Of a stretch of 64,000 nt of DNA, positions 54,053 through 61,874 are shown one piece after another. The stretch is from Shimia sediminis (lineage in GTDB: Bacteria > Pseudomonadota > Alphaproteobacteria > Rhodobacterales > Rhodobacteraceae): the NCBI RefSeq assembly GCF_003990645.1, contig NZ_RYZK01000003.1, positions 310,001 to 374,000 on the forward strand, given 5' to 3'. Within the stretch, counting starts at the first letter, position 1, and each line of letters starts with the position of its first letter. The notes beneath the pieces are model-generated. The model did not search any database and was not told where the DNA came from. It worked only from the letters and a program-made list of their open reading frames with translations. Both the position numbers and the translations under genes were made by a program.

Positions 54053-54738
54053 GCCTCTTGAAACTCTCCCACGTCTCCGCCTTTTACGGCCCCTCTCAGG
54101 CGCTGTTCGATGTGCATCTCTCACTGGAACCGGGGCAGGTGCTGGCGCTGATGGGGCGCAACGGCATGGGCAAATCCACCACCGTAAAAGTCATCTGCCG
54201 CATGATGAAAAACCGCGGCGGGTCTATCATGTTTGATGGCCGCGACATCGCGCGGCTCAAATCCTATCAGGCCGCCAAATCCGGCATTGGCCTCGTGCCC
54301 GAGGGCCGCCGCTGTTTCTCCAACCTCACGGTTTATGAAAACCTCATCGCCGCCGCACGACCGGGACAGTGGAACTTTGCCGCCGTCGCCCGCCTGTTCC
54401 CCCGGCTGGAAGAACGCCGCGACCAGCTTGCCGCGTCGCTCTCGGGCGGTGAACAACAGATGCTCGCCATCGGCCGCGCCCTTATGACCAACCCGCGCCT
54501 CTTGATCCTGGACGAAGCCACCGAGGGCCTCGCCCCCGTGGTGCGTCAGGAAATCTGGGCCGCCATCGCCCGGCTCAAGGCGGAAACCGGCATGGCCATT
54601 CTGGTGATCGACAAATCCATCAAGGAACTCGGCACCGTCGCCGACACCGCCGTGATCCTCGAAAAAGGTGTGTCGGTCTGGCACGGCGATTTCACCGATC
54701 TGACCCCTGATGTGACCGACACCTACCTCGGGGTTTGA
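54049..54738 (+). CDS. ABC transporter ATP-binding protein (LivF-like)
   Basis: The 229-residue ATPase has GRNGMGKSTTVKVI (Walker A), the LivF stretch GLVPEGRRCFSNLTVYENL, LSGGEQQMLAIGRALM and LLILDEATEGLAPVV. It ends the five-gene importer operon. The 4-bp overlap with the LivG-like gene indicates coupled translation of the two ATPases. Confidence 0.94.
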   Translation: MSLLKLSHVSAFYGPSQALFDVHLSLEPGQVLALMGRNGMGKSTTVKVICRMMKNRGGSIMFDGRDIARLKSYQAAKSGIGLVPEGRRCFSNLTVYENLIAAARPGQWNFAAVARLFPRLEERRDQLAASLSGGEQQMLAIGRALMTNPRLLILDEATEGLAPVVRQEIWAAIARLKAETGMAILVIDKSIKELGTVADTAVILEKGVSVWHGDFTDLTPDVTDTYLGV

Positions 54739-54787
54739 CGGCCTTGCTTAAAGCGCTCCTTGCCGACATGGTGCGTAGGCCCTGACC

Positions 54788-55594
54788 ATGCCCATAACCC
54801 TTCGCGAAAAACTGAAAGATCCGGCCATGACATGGAACTACATCCCCTTTGAACAAGCTGTCACCCAAGGTGGCCTGCGCATGACCGTCGTCGGCGACGT
54901 GCCCAGCCCCTGGGGCGAAGCCGCCAAGGGGATTTTTCACGTCAAGGGCCTTGATTGGTCCGCGGTTCGACATGATCCGGCAAACCGAGAGCTGGCAAAA
55001 TGGTCCCAAAGCCAATCAGCCCCCTCGGTGGTCTACGAAAATGAACCCGCCCGGTCGGGCTGGTCCGACATTCTTTTCCTTGCCGAGCGGCTGGCTCCCG
55101 AGCGGAGTCTCTTGCCCGGCGATCCGGCAGAGCGCGCACTTGCCCTTGGTCTGGCACATGAGTTTTGCGGCCAGGGCGGTCTTGGTTGGTCCCGCCGCCT
55201 GTGGCTCACGCACATCGGGCTCAAAGGGCAGGGCGGGTTTGTCGAGCCTGTCGCGCAATACCTGGCGCAGAAGTATGGCTACACCGAACAGGTCGGTGCG
55301 GCCTCATATGACCGTGTCATAGCGCTGCTGCGCATGTTTGCCGCGCGTCTGACAGCACAACAGGCCAAGGGCTCGGACTATTTCTTTGACTGCGGCATGA
55401 CTGCTGTGGACATCTATGCGGCCACCTTTGCCGGATTGCTTCAGCCCCTGCCGGAAGAGGTCTGCGCCATGCGTCCCGCCACCCGCGCGGCCTTTTCCGA
55501 CGTCGATGCCGCAACGCTCAAGGCCGCCGGGGGTTTGCTGGCGCATCGCGACATGATGTATGATCGCTGGCTGGAAAGCGTGCTGCGGCTCTGA
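54788..55594 (+). CDS. Glutathione S-transferase-like protein
   Basis: The 268-residue cytoplasmic protein has a degenerate thioredoxin-like GST N-terminal half (about 25-100; GDVPSPWGEAAKGIFHVKGL, then APSVVYENEPARSGWSDILF) and an all-helical C-terminal half. It resembles GST-annotated proteins of marine bacteria, but catalytic residues cannot be assigned with certainty. The ATG at 54788 has a weak ribosome binding site; ATG 54827 is an alternative. It begins 50 bp after the importer operon and may be read through from it. Confidence 0.65.
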   Translation: MPITLREKLKDPAMTWNYIPFEQAVTQGGLRMTVVGDVPSPWGEAAKGIFHVKGLDWSAVRHDPANRELAKWSQSQSAPSVVYENEPARSGWSDILFLAERLAPERSLLPGDPAERALALGLAHEFCGQGGLGWSRRLWLTHIGLKGQGGFVEPVAQYLAQKYGYTEQVGAASYDRVIALLRMFAARLTAQQAKGSDYFFDCGMTAVDIYAATFAGLLQPLPEEVCAMRPATRAAFSDVDAATLKAAGGLLAHRDMMYDRWLESVLRL

Positions 55595-55817
55595 CCTTCG
55601 GGGCAAACACCCCTCGAATACGAAGTTCGGCCAGATTTTCCACGCCTGTTAGCATTCTGACCCGCAATCACAAGCCAAACCGCGGGGCCGGACCCATGTT
55701 TCCTGCAGACCCGGCGCGCAGGACCCCGCGAAATGCTTTGTGTCCCCCGAACGCTCTGCCATAGTGGACCTGCCCAACCCGGCCCCATTTGAACGCTTCT
55801 ATTGAAAGGCCCACCCC

Positions 55818-57050
55818 ATGCTCGGCAACCTCTTGTTTTATGTCGGTCTCCTGGTGTCCTGTGGCATCGGCTTTGTCTATTTCCGCGATCTTGGCGACAT
55901 CTCGCAGATGCTGCTCAAGGTCAAACGCGAGAACACCGTCCGTTTCATCAAACACGAGTACAAGCTGATCGGCCTCGGCCTTGCCGCCACGCTTGCCATG
56001 ACGGTGGGTTACGTCATGGGGGGTGGCTTTGGTCTGCTCTACTGGGTGGCGCTGGTCCTGACTGCCTTTTTCTTTGCCTTTACGTGGGTCTGGGTGCATG
56101 TCGGCCTGCGCAACCAAAAGGACCGGGCACAGTATTACCCGATCGAGGTCGCGCGCGACCATATCAACCCCTCGGCCAGCGTCATGGTGGTGGTCAACGA
56201 CGGCCACGCCCGCGCGCATTCGGACGCCCAGATGATGCGCCCGCACCTGGCCGGCAACGATCAGGGGCTTGGCGGCGAAGACGTCATCATGACCTATTGC
56301 GCCATGGCCAACCTTGGCGTTGGCTATACGCCCAGCATCGAGGGCGCAAAGCTGAACCTCGAGGTCATGGCCCAGCACGGCAATAACCTGATCCTGCGCG
56401 ACAACAATACGGGCGAGTCGATCCAGCACATCTATGGGTTCAAGGACAAGGATGCCGACACCTCTAGCGATGGGGCCGTCTGCCCCCTGCGCCCCGAGGC
56501 GGCCATGAAACCCTGGCCCACCTTCCGCATGTCCTTCCGCGCCTTCCAAAAGGCCTATCCGACAGGCGAAGTGTTCATCAACATGCCGCCCAGGAACCCC
56601 CTCTTGCGGCTGTTTGACATGGTGATGGGCATCACCTTTGGCTGGGGCATCGAACGTCAGCACCAAGAGGCCGCGCCGGTGATGGACAACATGACCCACT
56701 TTGATGACCGCCTGCCCAACAAGACCTATGTCTGGGGGGTGACCGTCGGCACTGATGCGGTCTGCTGGACCGATGACTTCGTGATCGAGCACGACAACCT
56801 CGTGAACGCCACCGTCGGTGGGCGCGCCGTGGTGGTCAGCTATGACCCCAAGTTCGAAAGCCTCGGGGTCTGGTACAACGACAGCGGTGCGCCGGTGACC
56901 ACCTGCGACTTCTGGGGCAACAGCGATCAGGGTCCGCTGACCCGCGTCGAAAGCCTGCGCGCGGGTCTCTTCTGGCACGTCTGGGTCGAGTTCTTTCCAA
57001 CCACCGACATCAACCGGGCAGGGGAGGTTGCCAAGGGACAGGCCGCATAA
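55818..57050 (+). CDS. DUF3179 domain-containing membrane protein
   Basis: The 410-residue protein has three N-terminal membrane helices (about 4-20, 50-70, 72-93) and then a DUF3179 domain (about 105-400) with DHINPSASVMVVVNDGHARA, DVIMTYCAMANLGVGY and TYVWGVTVGTDAVCW. DUF3179 has no established function; its TYC-x-MANLG segment is strongly conserved. The next gene encodes a secreted protein 109 bp away. No clear ribosome binding site precedes the ATG at 55818. Confidence 0.82.
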   Translation: MLGNLLFYVGLLVSCGIGFVYFRDLGDISQMLLKVKRENTVRFIKHEYKLIGLGLAATLAMTVGYVMGGGFGLLYWVALVLTAFFFAFTWVWVHVGLRNQKDRAQYYPIEVARDHINPSASVMVVVNDGHARAHSDAQMMRPHLAGNDQGLGGEDVIMTYCAMANLGVGYTPSIEGAKLNLEVMAQHGNNLILRDNNTGESIQHIYGFKDKDADTSSDGAVCPLRPEAAMKPWPTFRMSFRAFQKAYPTGEVFINMPPRNPLLRLFDMVMGITFGWGIERQHQEAAPVMDNMTHFDDRLPNKTYVWGVTVGTDAVCWTDDFVIEHDNLVNATVGGRAVVVSYDPKFESLGVWYNDSGAPVTTCDFWGNSDQGPLTRVESLRAGLFWHVWVEFFPTTDINRAGEVAKGQAA

Positions 57051-57159
57051 CCGCCCGTAGCACCGCGATAGACCAGACCCGGATCATCTCCTACCATCCC
57101 CCAAGGCGGGCGCACTCACTCAGATCGGCCCGCAACGCACAGACAGAGGACCCTAAGCC

Positions 57160-57696
57160 ATGACCACCCTGAAATCCGTTCGAACGCTTCTTTCCGGTGC
57201 AGCGGCAGCCGCCATGATCTGCGCGGCCTCGGTGTCTCATGCCGCCGACGAAAGCATTCTGCCGACCGCAGGCGACACCATTGAGACCTACTGGAGCGCC
57301 AAGTGGTGGACGGTCTTCAAGAACACCACGCGGCAGTCCTGCTTTATCGAGTGGCGCGGCGAGACCAGCGCCGTTCAGGCCGGTCTGACCAAGGCCCAGG
57401 ACGCCGGGTATCTCGGGGCCTTCCTCAAGGATGTCGAGTTTCCCGAGGGCGAGCGCGAAGTCGCCATTGTCCTGAACGGCAACCTCTATGTCGGCAATGC
57501 AACCACCGTGTCACAGTCGCTGTCGGGCGGGTTCACCGGCGCCTACATCGTCGTCAACAACCCGCGCTTCATCACCGATCTCGAAGAAGCCCGCGAATTC
57601 GTTGCCTTTCAGGATACGCCCAACACCGTCACTGTCAGCCTCAAGACACCGCGCAACGCCATCGAACGCGCCCGCATCTGCATGGACAGCTTCTGA
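57160..57696 (+). CDS. Small secreted protein of unknown function
   Basis: The 178-residue precursor has a long signal peptide (LLSGAAAAAMICAASVSHAA, cleavage near residue 29). The mature region has Cys residues in RQSCFIEWRG and ARICMDSF that could pair, and a beta-rich middle (EREVAIVLNGNLYVGNATTV). I do not recognise a family. AGAGGACC stands upstream of the ATG. Possibly it acts with the upstream DUF3179 protein in the envelope, from position only. Confidence 0.68.
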   Translation: MTTLKSVRTLLSGAAAAAMICAASVSHAADESILPTAGDTIETYWSAKWWTVFKNTTRQSCFIEWRGETSAVQAGLTKAQDAGYLGAFLKDVEFPEGEREVAIVLNGNLYVGNATTVSQSLSGGFTGAYIVVNNPRFITDLEEAREFVAFQDTPNTVTVSLKTPRNAIERARICMDSF

Positions 57697-57857
57697 CAGT
57701 CCAAGGGCTTGCCCTGCCTCGTTAGCCCATCCGCCACGCCCCTTGCCCCGTTGCCGCAGCTAAGGCACACTTGCAGGTGGGGCAGGGATGTCCGTTTGAG
57801 TGTTGACTTCGCAACCAATGCGGTCAGCGCGGCGTCATGCTCCGGGAGGAGTACGCC

Positions 57858-58676
57858 ATGACGTCCAACAGCCACGGGTCCGCATCACCGGACAATCTGA
57901 CACCGCCGCAACCGGCCATGCCATCGGTCAACAGGGTCACCACCGCCGACATCACCGCGTCCCTGAAAGCCGGGTTTGCCGACTTTCTCGCCCGCCCCGT
58001 GATGAGCGGCTTTTTCGGCCTGTTCTACGCGGTGTTCGGCATTCTTCTGGTCTGGAGCCTCGTCTGGCTGGGCAAGATCTGGATGATCATCCCCGCCGTT
58101 GTCGGCTTTCCGCTTGTCGCGCCCTTTGCCGCCGCCGGGCTTTACGAAATGTCCCGCCGCATGCAAAAGGATGAACCCTTTGGCTGGTCCGACATCCTCA
58201 CCGTCATGGCCAATCAACGCAAACGCGAGATGGGCTGGATGGCCTTTGTCACCCTGTTCATTTTCTGGGTGTGGATGTACCAGATCCGCCTGTGGTTGGT
58301 GATCACCCTGCAAAACGCCTCATTCTCGGATTTTGACGGATTTCTGAACGCCGTCTTTTTCACGCCCGAGGGCTGGACCTTTCTGGCAATCGGCACCTGC
58401 GCAGGGGCGCTGCTCTCAGCTGTCCTGTTCGCGGTGACCGTTGTCGCCATGCCGATGCTGCTGGACCGCGAGACCAATTTTGTCTCCGCCATGCTGACAT
58501 CCATTCAGGTGGTCAAGGAAAACCCGGTGGTCATGCTGGGCTGGGCGGCGATCATCTCGGTCACCGTGCTGGTGTCGATGGTGCCCGCGTTTCTGGGCCT
58601 GATTTTTACCCTGCCGATTCTGGGCCACACCACATGGCACCTCTACCAGCGGGCCGTGACCCACGCAGAGGGGTAG
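57858..58676 (+). CDS. DUF2189 domain-containing membrane protein
   Basis: The 272-residue inner membrane protein matches DUF2189: a short hydrophilic head, then ADITASLKAGFADFLARPVM and about six membrane helices, with EMSRRMQKDEPFGWSDIL in a cytoplasmic loop. The family has no known function. GGGAGGAG stands 8 nt before ATG 57858; the in-frame ATG 57837 overlaps that site and is rejected. Confidence 0.85.
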   Translation: MTSNSHGSASPDNLTPPQPAMPSVNRVTTADITASLKAGFADFLARPVMSGFFGLFYAVFGILLVWSLVWLGKIWMIIPAVVGFPLVAPFAAAGLYEMSRRMQKDEPFGWSDILTVMANQRKREMGWMAFVTLFIFWVWMYQIRLWLVITLQNASFSDFDGFLNAVFFTPEGWTFLAIGTCAGALLSAVLFAVTVVAMPMLLDRETNFVSAMLTSIQVVKENPVVMLGWAAIISVTVLVSMVPAFLGLIFTLPILGHTTWHLYQRAVTHAEG

Positions 58677-58689
58677 CTGCCCCGATCTT

Positions 58690-59061
58690 TCAATCCCGAT
58701 CCCGCGCAAAGGACTGAACCCCGTCAAAGGCAGGCAGCCACGCTTCACGACGCTTGGCCCACAGCTCATACTCGGGCTGAAACTGGTCTGGCGCATCCAA
58801 TGCGCCCAGATGCAGCTCAATCTCGTCACCCGTCACAGCAAACACCGACGACCCGCAAGTCGGGCAGAAATGCCGCCCTTCATAGCTCGATGTGTCCCCC
58901 TCCAGCGAAACCGCCGACCGTGGGAAAATCGCCGCCGCATAGAACACCGCGCCATGGTGCTTGCGGCAGTTCAGACAATGGCACAGGCCAACCCGATCCG
59001 GCGCACCCCTTGCCGTGACCCGCACCTTGCCACACAGGCATCCTCCTGCAACCTCCTGCAT
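58690..59061 (-). CDS. GFA (CENP-V/Gfa) family zinc protein
   Basis: The 123-residue protein carries the seven-Cys zinc pattern of the family: Cys8, Cys10, Cys27, Cys29, Cys32, Cys66 and Cys69, with GGCLCGKVR and FCPTCGSS. Gfa was described as helping glutathione react with formaldehyde, but most family members have unproven roles. An S-formylglutathione hydrolase gene lies 4 kb away, not in the same operon. It converges on the DUF2189 gene and follows the DUF1992 gene by 12 bp. Confidence 0.88.
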   Translation of the reverse strand: MQEVAGGCLCGKVRVTARGAPDRVGLCHCLNCRKHHGAVFYAAAIFPRSAVSLEGDTSSYEGRHFCPTCGSSVFAVTGDEIELHLGALDAPDQFQPEYELWAKRREAWLPAFDGVQSFARDRD

Positions 59062-59073
59062 GTCACATCCCCC

Positions 59074-59394
59074 TCAACTGGTCCGATAGAATTTGCGCCG
59101 CGCTTCCTGTTCGATGGCCAGGCGCATCTGCAGATCCGCCATCTCGCGCATAATCGCCTTTTTCGCGGCCGGGTCAGCCTCGGCCTTCACCTCGGCCTGC
59201 TTGGCCTCCAGCGCCTTCTTCAACTGAATTTCGCGCGGCACCACGCCGGCATCCGCCATGATCCCCATCCCGACCGAGACGATGTCACCCCCCGGACGCG
59301 GGCGCAACGGCTTGCCCTGACCCTTCAGATCGTCCAATTGCCCTTCGGCCCTGGCCTTCTGAATCTGGTGCTCTGCCAGATCGCGCCACGTCAT
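59074..59394 (-). CDS. DUF1992 (DnaJ homologue C28-like) protein
   Basis: The 106-residue basic helical protein matches DUF1992 with WRDLAEHQIQKARAEGQLDD, LKGQGKPL and REIQLKKALE. The family is linked to DnaJ-like C28 proteins in eukaryotes, but no function is proven. It is the first gene of a minus-strand pair with the GFA protein. The promoter region contains the MarR-type inverted repeat at 59443-59459. Confidence 0.85.
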   Translation of the reverse strand: MTWRDLAEHQIQKARAEGQLDDLKGQGKPLRPRPGGDIVSVGMGIMADAGVVPREIQLKKALEAKQAEVKAEADPAAKKAIMREMADLQMRLAIEQEARRKFYRTS

Positions 59395-59442
59395 GATCCA
59401 TCTCCTTTATGCGGCCTCGTGCCTATCAGCGATGGCACAATA

Positions 59443-59459
59443 TGTCAATTCAGTTGACA
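59443..59459. promoter_or_regulatory. TGTCAA-N5-TTGACA inverted repeat, candidate MarR operator
   Basis: The 17-bp site TGTCAATTCAGTTGACA lies between the divergent DUF1992 gene (start 59394) and the MarR gene (start 59508), with its right half forming a consensus -35 TTGACA. Position and symmetry fit autoregulation by the adjacent MarR. Confidence 0.7.
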
Positions 59460-59507
59460 AAATGCCCGGCACCCCCCATCCTGCCGCAAACCACGCCCAA
59501 GGACCCC

Positions 59508-59960
59508 ATGTCAGACCCAGACCTCACCCCTGCCGACAAACTCTATCGCGGCGTGCAACTGACCCGCCCGCTCCTGCGCAACATCACCGCGCGGGTTGAT
59601 GCTGACCTCGCAGGCACCGGGGTCACCGTCGGACAACGCGCCATTCTCGAAGCGCTTTTGCACGCCGATCAGGCCACCGCCCCCGAACTCACCGCCCTGC
59701 TGGATATGAAACGCCAGTTTGTCGCCCGCGAGCTCAAACAGCTGCTGCGCTCGGGCATGGTGGAAACCCGCGACAACCCCCGCCACCGCCGCTCTGTATT
59801 CTACCGCCTCACCGCCACCAGCCACGCAACGATCACCACGATCCGACACCGCGAAGTCGCCCGGTTCACTGAGTTTGCCAAAGCTTTTTCCAAAGCCGAA
59901 ATCGACGCCTACCTGCGCATCCAACAGGCCCTGAACGACGCGTTTTCGCGCAACGACTAG
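59508..59960 (+). CDS. MarR family transcriptional regulator
   Basis: The 150-residue winged-helix regulator has VTVGQRAILEALLHADQATA, then PELTALLDMKRQFVARELKQ and the wing DNPRHRRSVFYRLT. AAGG lies before ATG 59508; the upstream frame crosses the operator and is rejected. It probably regulates itself and the DUF1992/GFA pair via 59443-59459. Its stop overlaps the convergent TetR stop. Confidence 0.88.
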   Translation: MSDPDLTPADKLYRGVQLTRPLLRNITARVDADLAGTGVTVGQRAILEALLHADQATAPELTALLDMKRQFVARELKQLLRSGMVETRDNPRHRRSVFYRLTATSHATITTIRHREVARFTEFAKAFSKAEIDAYLRIQQALNDAFSRND

Positions 59961-60592
59961 GCGCGCGCGCCTGCGCCGCTGCCATAGCGCGCCATAAAGG
60001 TCTTTACGGCCTCGCTCACCACCCGGTCGATCTCGTCCTGGGCAATATCCGTCTCCACCCCAAAGACGAACCGCATGTACAGGTCAGACTTAACCAGCTC
60101 CTGAAACTGCGCGGCGGCCATCTCGGGATCGTCAATCTCCAACTCTCCCCTGAGACAGGCGCATCGCAGGAACTCGGCCAGATGCCGCCGCCCCATGGCC
60201 GGGCCGGTCTCGTAAAAGTGCTGTCCCAACTCGGGAAATCGGTCGGCTTCTGCCACGCAGATGCGGAAAATCTTCAGCCCGAACTCGGACAGGATCAGCT
60301 TCAGAACGCCGCGTGCCACCATCTCCAGCACGTGTTCCGCCGAGGCGTCCTGCTCAATCTCCTGCAACATGCTGTCGGCATGGCGCTCACATTGATTGCG
60401 CGCCATATCCATGAACATCTCGCGCTTATCCGGGAAATAGCTGTACAGCGTCGCCTTCGACACGCCCGACGCCCGCGCGATCTCGTCCACGCTGGCGCCC
60501 TCGAACCCGTCACGCAGAAACACCTCTTGCGCGCCGTCCAGAACCTGCGCGTACTTGCGCCCCTTGCGGTTGATGGGCCGTTCAATATTCAT
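59957..60592 (-). CDS. TetR family transcriptional regulator
   Basis: The 211-residue protein has a TetR helix-turn-helix (about 12-60; GAQEVFLRDGFEGASVDEIA, SGVSKATLYSYFPDKREMF) and a C-terminal TetR_C-type helical domain. It diverges from mbfA. A near-palindrome AAACCGTTCAGTT at 60624-60636, about 35 bp upstream of its start, resembles sites bound by this TetR subgroup; autoregulation is plausible. Whether it also affects mbfA is unknown. Confidence 0.88.
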   Translation of the reverse strand: MNIERPINRKGRKYAQVLDGAQEVFLRDGFEGASVDEIARASGVSKATLYSYFPDKREMFMDMARNQCERHADSMLQEIEQDASAEHVLEMVARGVLKLILSEFGLKIFRICVAEADRFPELGQHFYETGPAMGRRHLAEFLRCACLRGELEIDDPEMAAAQFQELVKSDLYMRFVFGVETDIAQDEIDRVVSEAVKTFMARYGSGAGARA

Positions 60593-60686
60593 GCGTGTCT
60601 CACATAGCCTGATTCCGGAATATAAACCGTTCAGTTCATTTTCGCCAACACGAAAGCCTCTTGTGGTCAGATCACCAGATGATACC

Positions 60687-60701
60687 TTAGAATCATTCTA
60701 A
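60687..60701. promoter_or_regulatory. ICE-type Irr box upstream of mbfA
   Basis: TTAGAAT-C-ATTCTAA is a perfect 7-1-7 inverted repeat, matching the iron control element bound by Irr in alphaproteobacteria. It ends 13 bp before the mbfA start and overlaps the probable transcription start or 5' leader, so Irr would repress mbfA when iron is low. Confidence 0.85.
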
Positions 60702-60714
60702 CCAGAGGCCACCC

Positions 60715-61689
60715 ATGCGTTTCTTCCCTTACCGCCGCCACTTTCGCGATCTCAGCGAACAAGAGCTGATTGCGCTGGCGATTTCCTCGGAAGAGGATGA
60801 CGCCCGCATCTACCGCAACTACGCCGAACAGATGCGCGCCGAGTTTCCGGCCACGGCCAGGGTGTTCGAAGGCATGGCCGAGGAAGAGGATGACCACCGC
60901 CGCCGCCTGATTGGCCTGCACGAGGACCGCTTTGGCGCGACCATCCCGCTGATCCGGCGCGAACATGTCGCCGGGTTCTACGCCCGCCGCCCGGTCTGGC
61001 TGGTGCAGAACCTCGGCATTGACCGCATCCGCTCCGAGGCCGCCGCCATGGAGCGCGACGCCGAACGCTTCTACCTTGCCGCCGCCGCCCGCTCGACCGA
61101 CGCCGCCACCCGCAAACTGCTGGGGGACCTCGCCGCCGCCGAGGCCGGCCACCAGGCCGCGGCCCAGTCGCTCGAAGACACCCACCTCGACGACACAACC
61201 CGCGACAGCGAAGACGACAAGGCCCGCCGCCAGTTCATCCTGACCTGGGTGCAGCCGGGACTCGCCGGGCTGATGGACGGCTCGGTCTCGACCCTCGCGC
61301 CGATCTTTGCCACGGCCTTTGCCACCCAGGACACCTGGACCACCTTCCTCGTGGGCCTCGCCGCCTCCGTGGGCGCAGGCATCTCCATGGGCTTTACCGA
61401 GGCCGCCTCGGACGATGGCGAACTCTCGGGGCGCGGCTCGCCGGTCAAACGCGGCTTTGCCTCGGGCATCATGACCACGGTCGGAGGTCTTGGCCACGCG
61501 CTGCCCTACCTCATCACTGATTTCTGGACCGCCACCACCATCGCCATCCTCGTGGTCTTCATCGAACTTTGGGCCATCGCCTGGATCCAGAACCGCTTCA
61601 TGGAAACTCCGTTCTTCCGCGCCGCCTTTCAGGTCGTGCTCGGCGGTGCCCTGGTCTTCGCCGCGGGCGTGCTGATCGGGTCAGGTTAG
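60715..61689 (+). CDS. mbfA: Membrane-bound ferritin-like iron exporter MbfA
   Basis: The 324-residue protein joins an N-terminal erythrin/ferritin-like di-iron domain (about 10-160; SSEEDDARIYRNYAEQM, AEEEDDHRRRLIGLHEDRFG, AAEAGHQAA with the Glu and His ligands) to a C-terminal VIT1/CCC1-type membrane domain (about 175-322; PGLAGLMDGSVSTLAPIFAT). This is MbfA, which exports iron and protects against peroxide. AGAGG precedes ATG 60715. The Irr-type box directly upstream agrees with known control of mbfA in rhizobia and relatives. Confidence 0.93.
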   Translation: MRFFPYRRHFRDLSEQELIALAISSEEDDARIYRNYAEQMRAEFPATARVFEGMAEEEDDHRRRLIGLHEDRFGATIPLIRREHVAGFYARRPVWLVQNLGIDRIRSEAAAMERDAERFYLAAAARSTDAATRKLLGDLAAAEAGHQAAAQSLEDTHLDDTTRDSEDDKARRQFILTWVQPGLAGLMDGSVSTLAPIFATAFATQDTWTTFLVGLAASVGAGISMGFTEAASDDGELSGRGSPVKRGFASGIMTTVGGLGHALPYLITDFWTATTIAILVVFIELWAIAWIQNRFMETPFFRAAFQVVLGGALVFAAGVLIGSG

Positions 61690-61703
61690 CGCCTGCGCCC
61701 CGG

Positions 61704-61767
61704 CTTCTTTTGGCCAAAAATATCCCGGGGTGAATTGGACCTTTAGGGCCAAGAGGGGCAGCGCCCC
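61704..61767 (+). repeat. Composite intergenic repeat (TTGGCCAAAAATATCCC plus GGGGTGAATTGG modules)
   Basis: 61704-61730 matches the 19670 and 40385 copies over 27 bp, and 61714-61767 matches the reverse copy at 44650-44703 at 46 of 54 positions. It shows that both modules belong to one element, with a GGCC-centred palindrome at the left and an AGGGGCAGCGCCCC hairpin at the right. It starts 15 bp after the mbfA stop. Confidence 0.8.
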
Positions 61768-61797
61768 TTCACCCGCGCCATGGGCGCAAAACCTGTT

Positions 61798-61815
61798 GTG
61801 CCCGCTTGCGGGCAC
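61798..61815. terminator. Short hairpin GTGCCCGC-TT-GCGGGCAC
   Basis: An 8-bp perfect stem with a 2-base centre lies between mbfA and the AEC transporter. There is no T-run. It could end the mbfA transcript or be an unrelated extragenic palindrome. Confidence 0.4.
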
Positions 61816-61874
61816 GCCATAGGATTGCTTGCGAAACCGTTGACCCAAGCGGTGAACCTGTTAACACAATCCCC

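Noticed and set aside
58690-59061. Formaldehyde detoxification operon joining the GFA gene to fghA
   Set aside because: The genes are 4 kb apart on opposite strands with unrelated genes between, so no operon link is supported.
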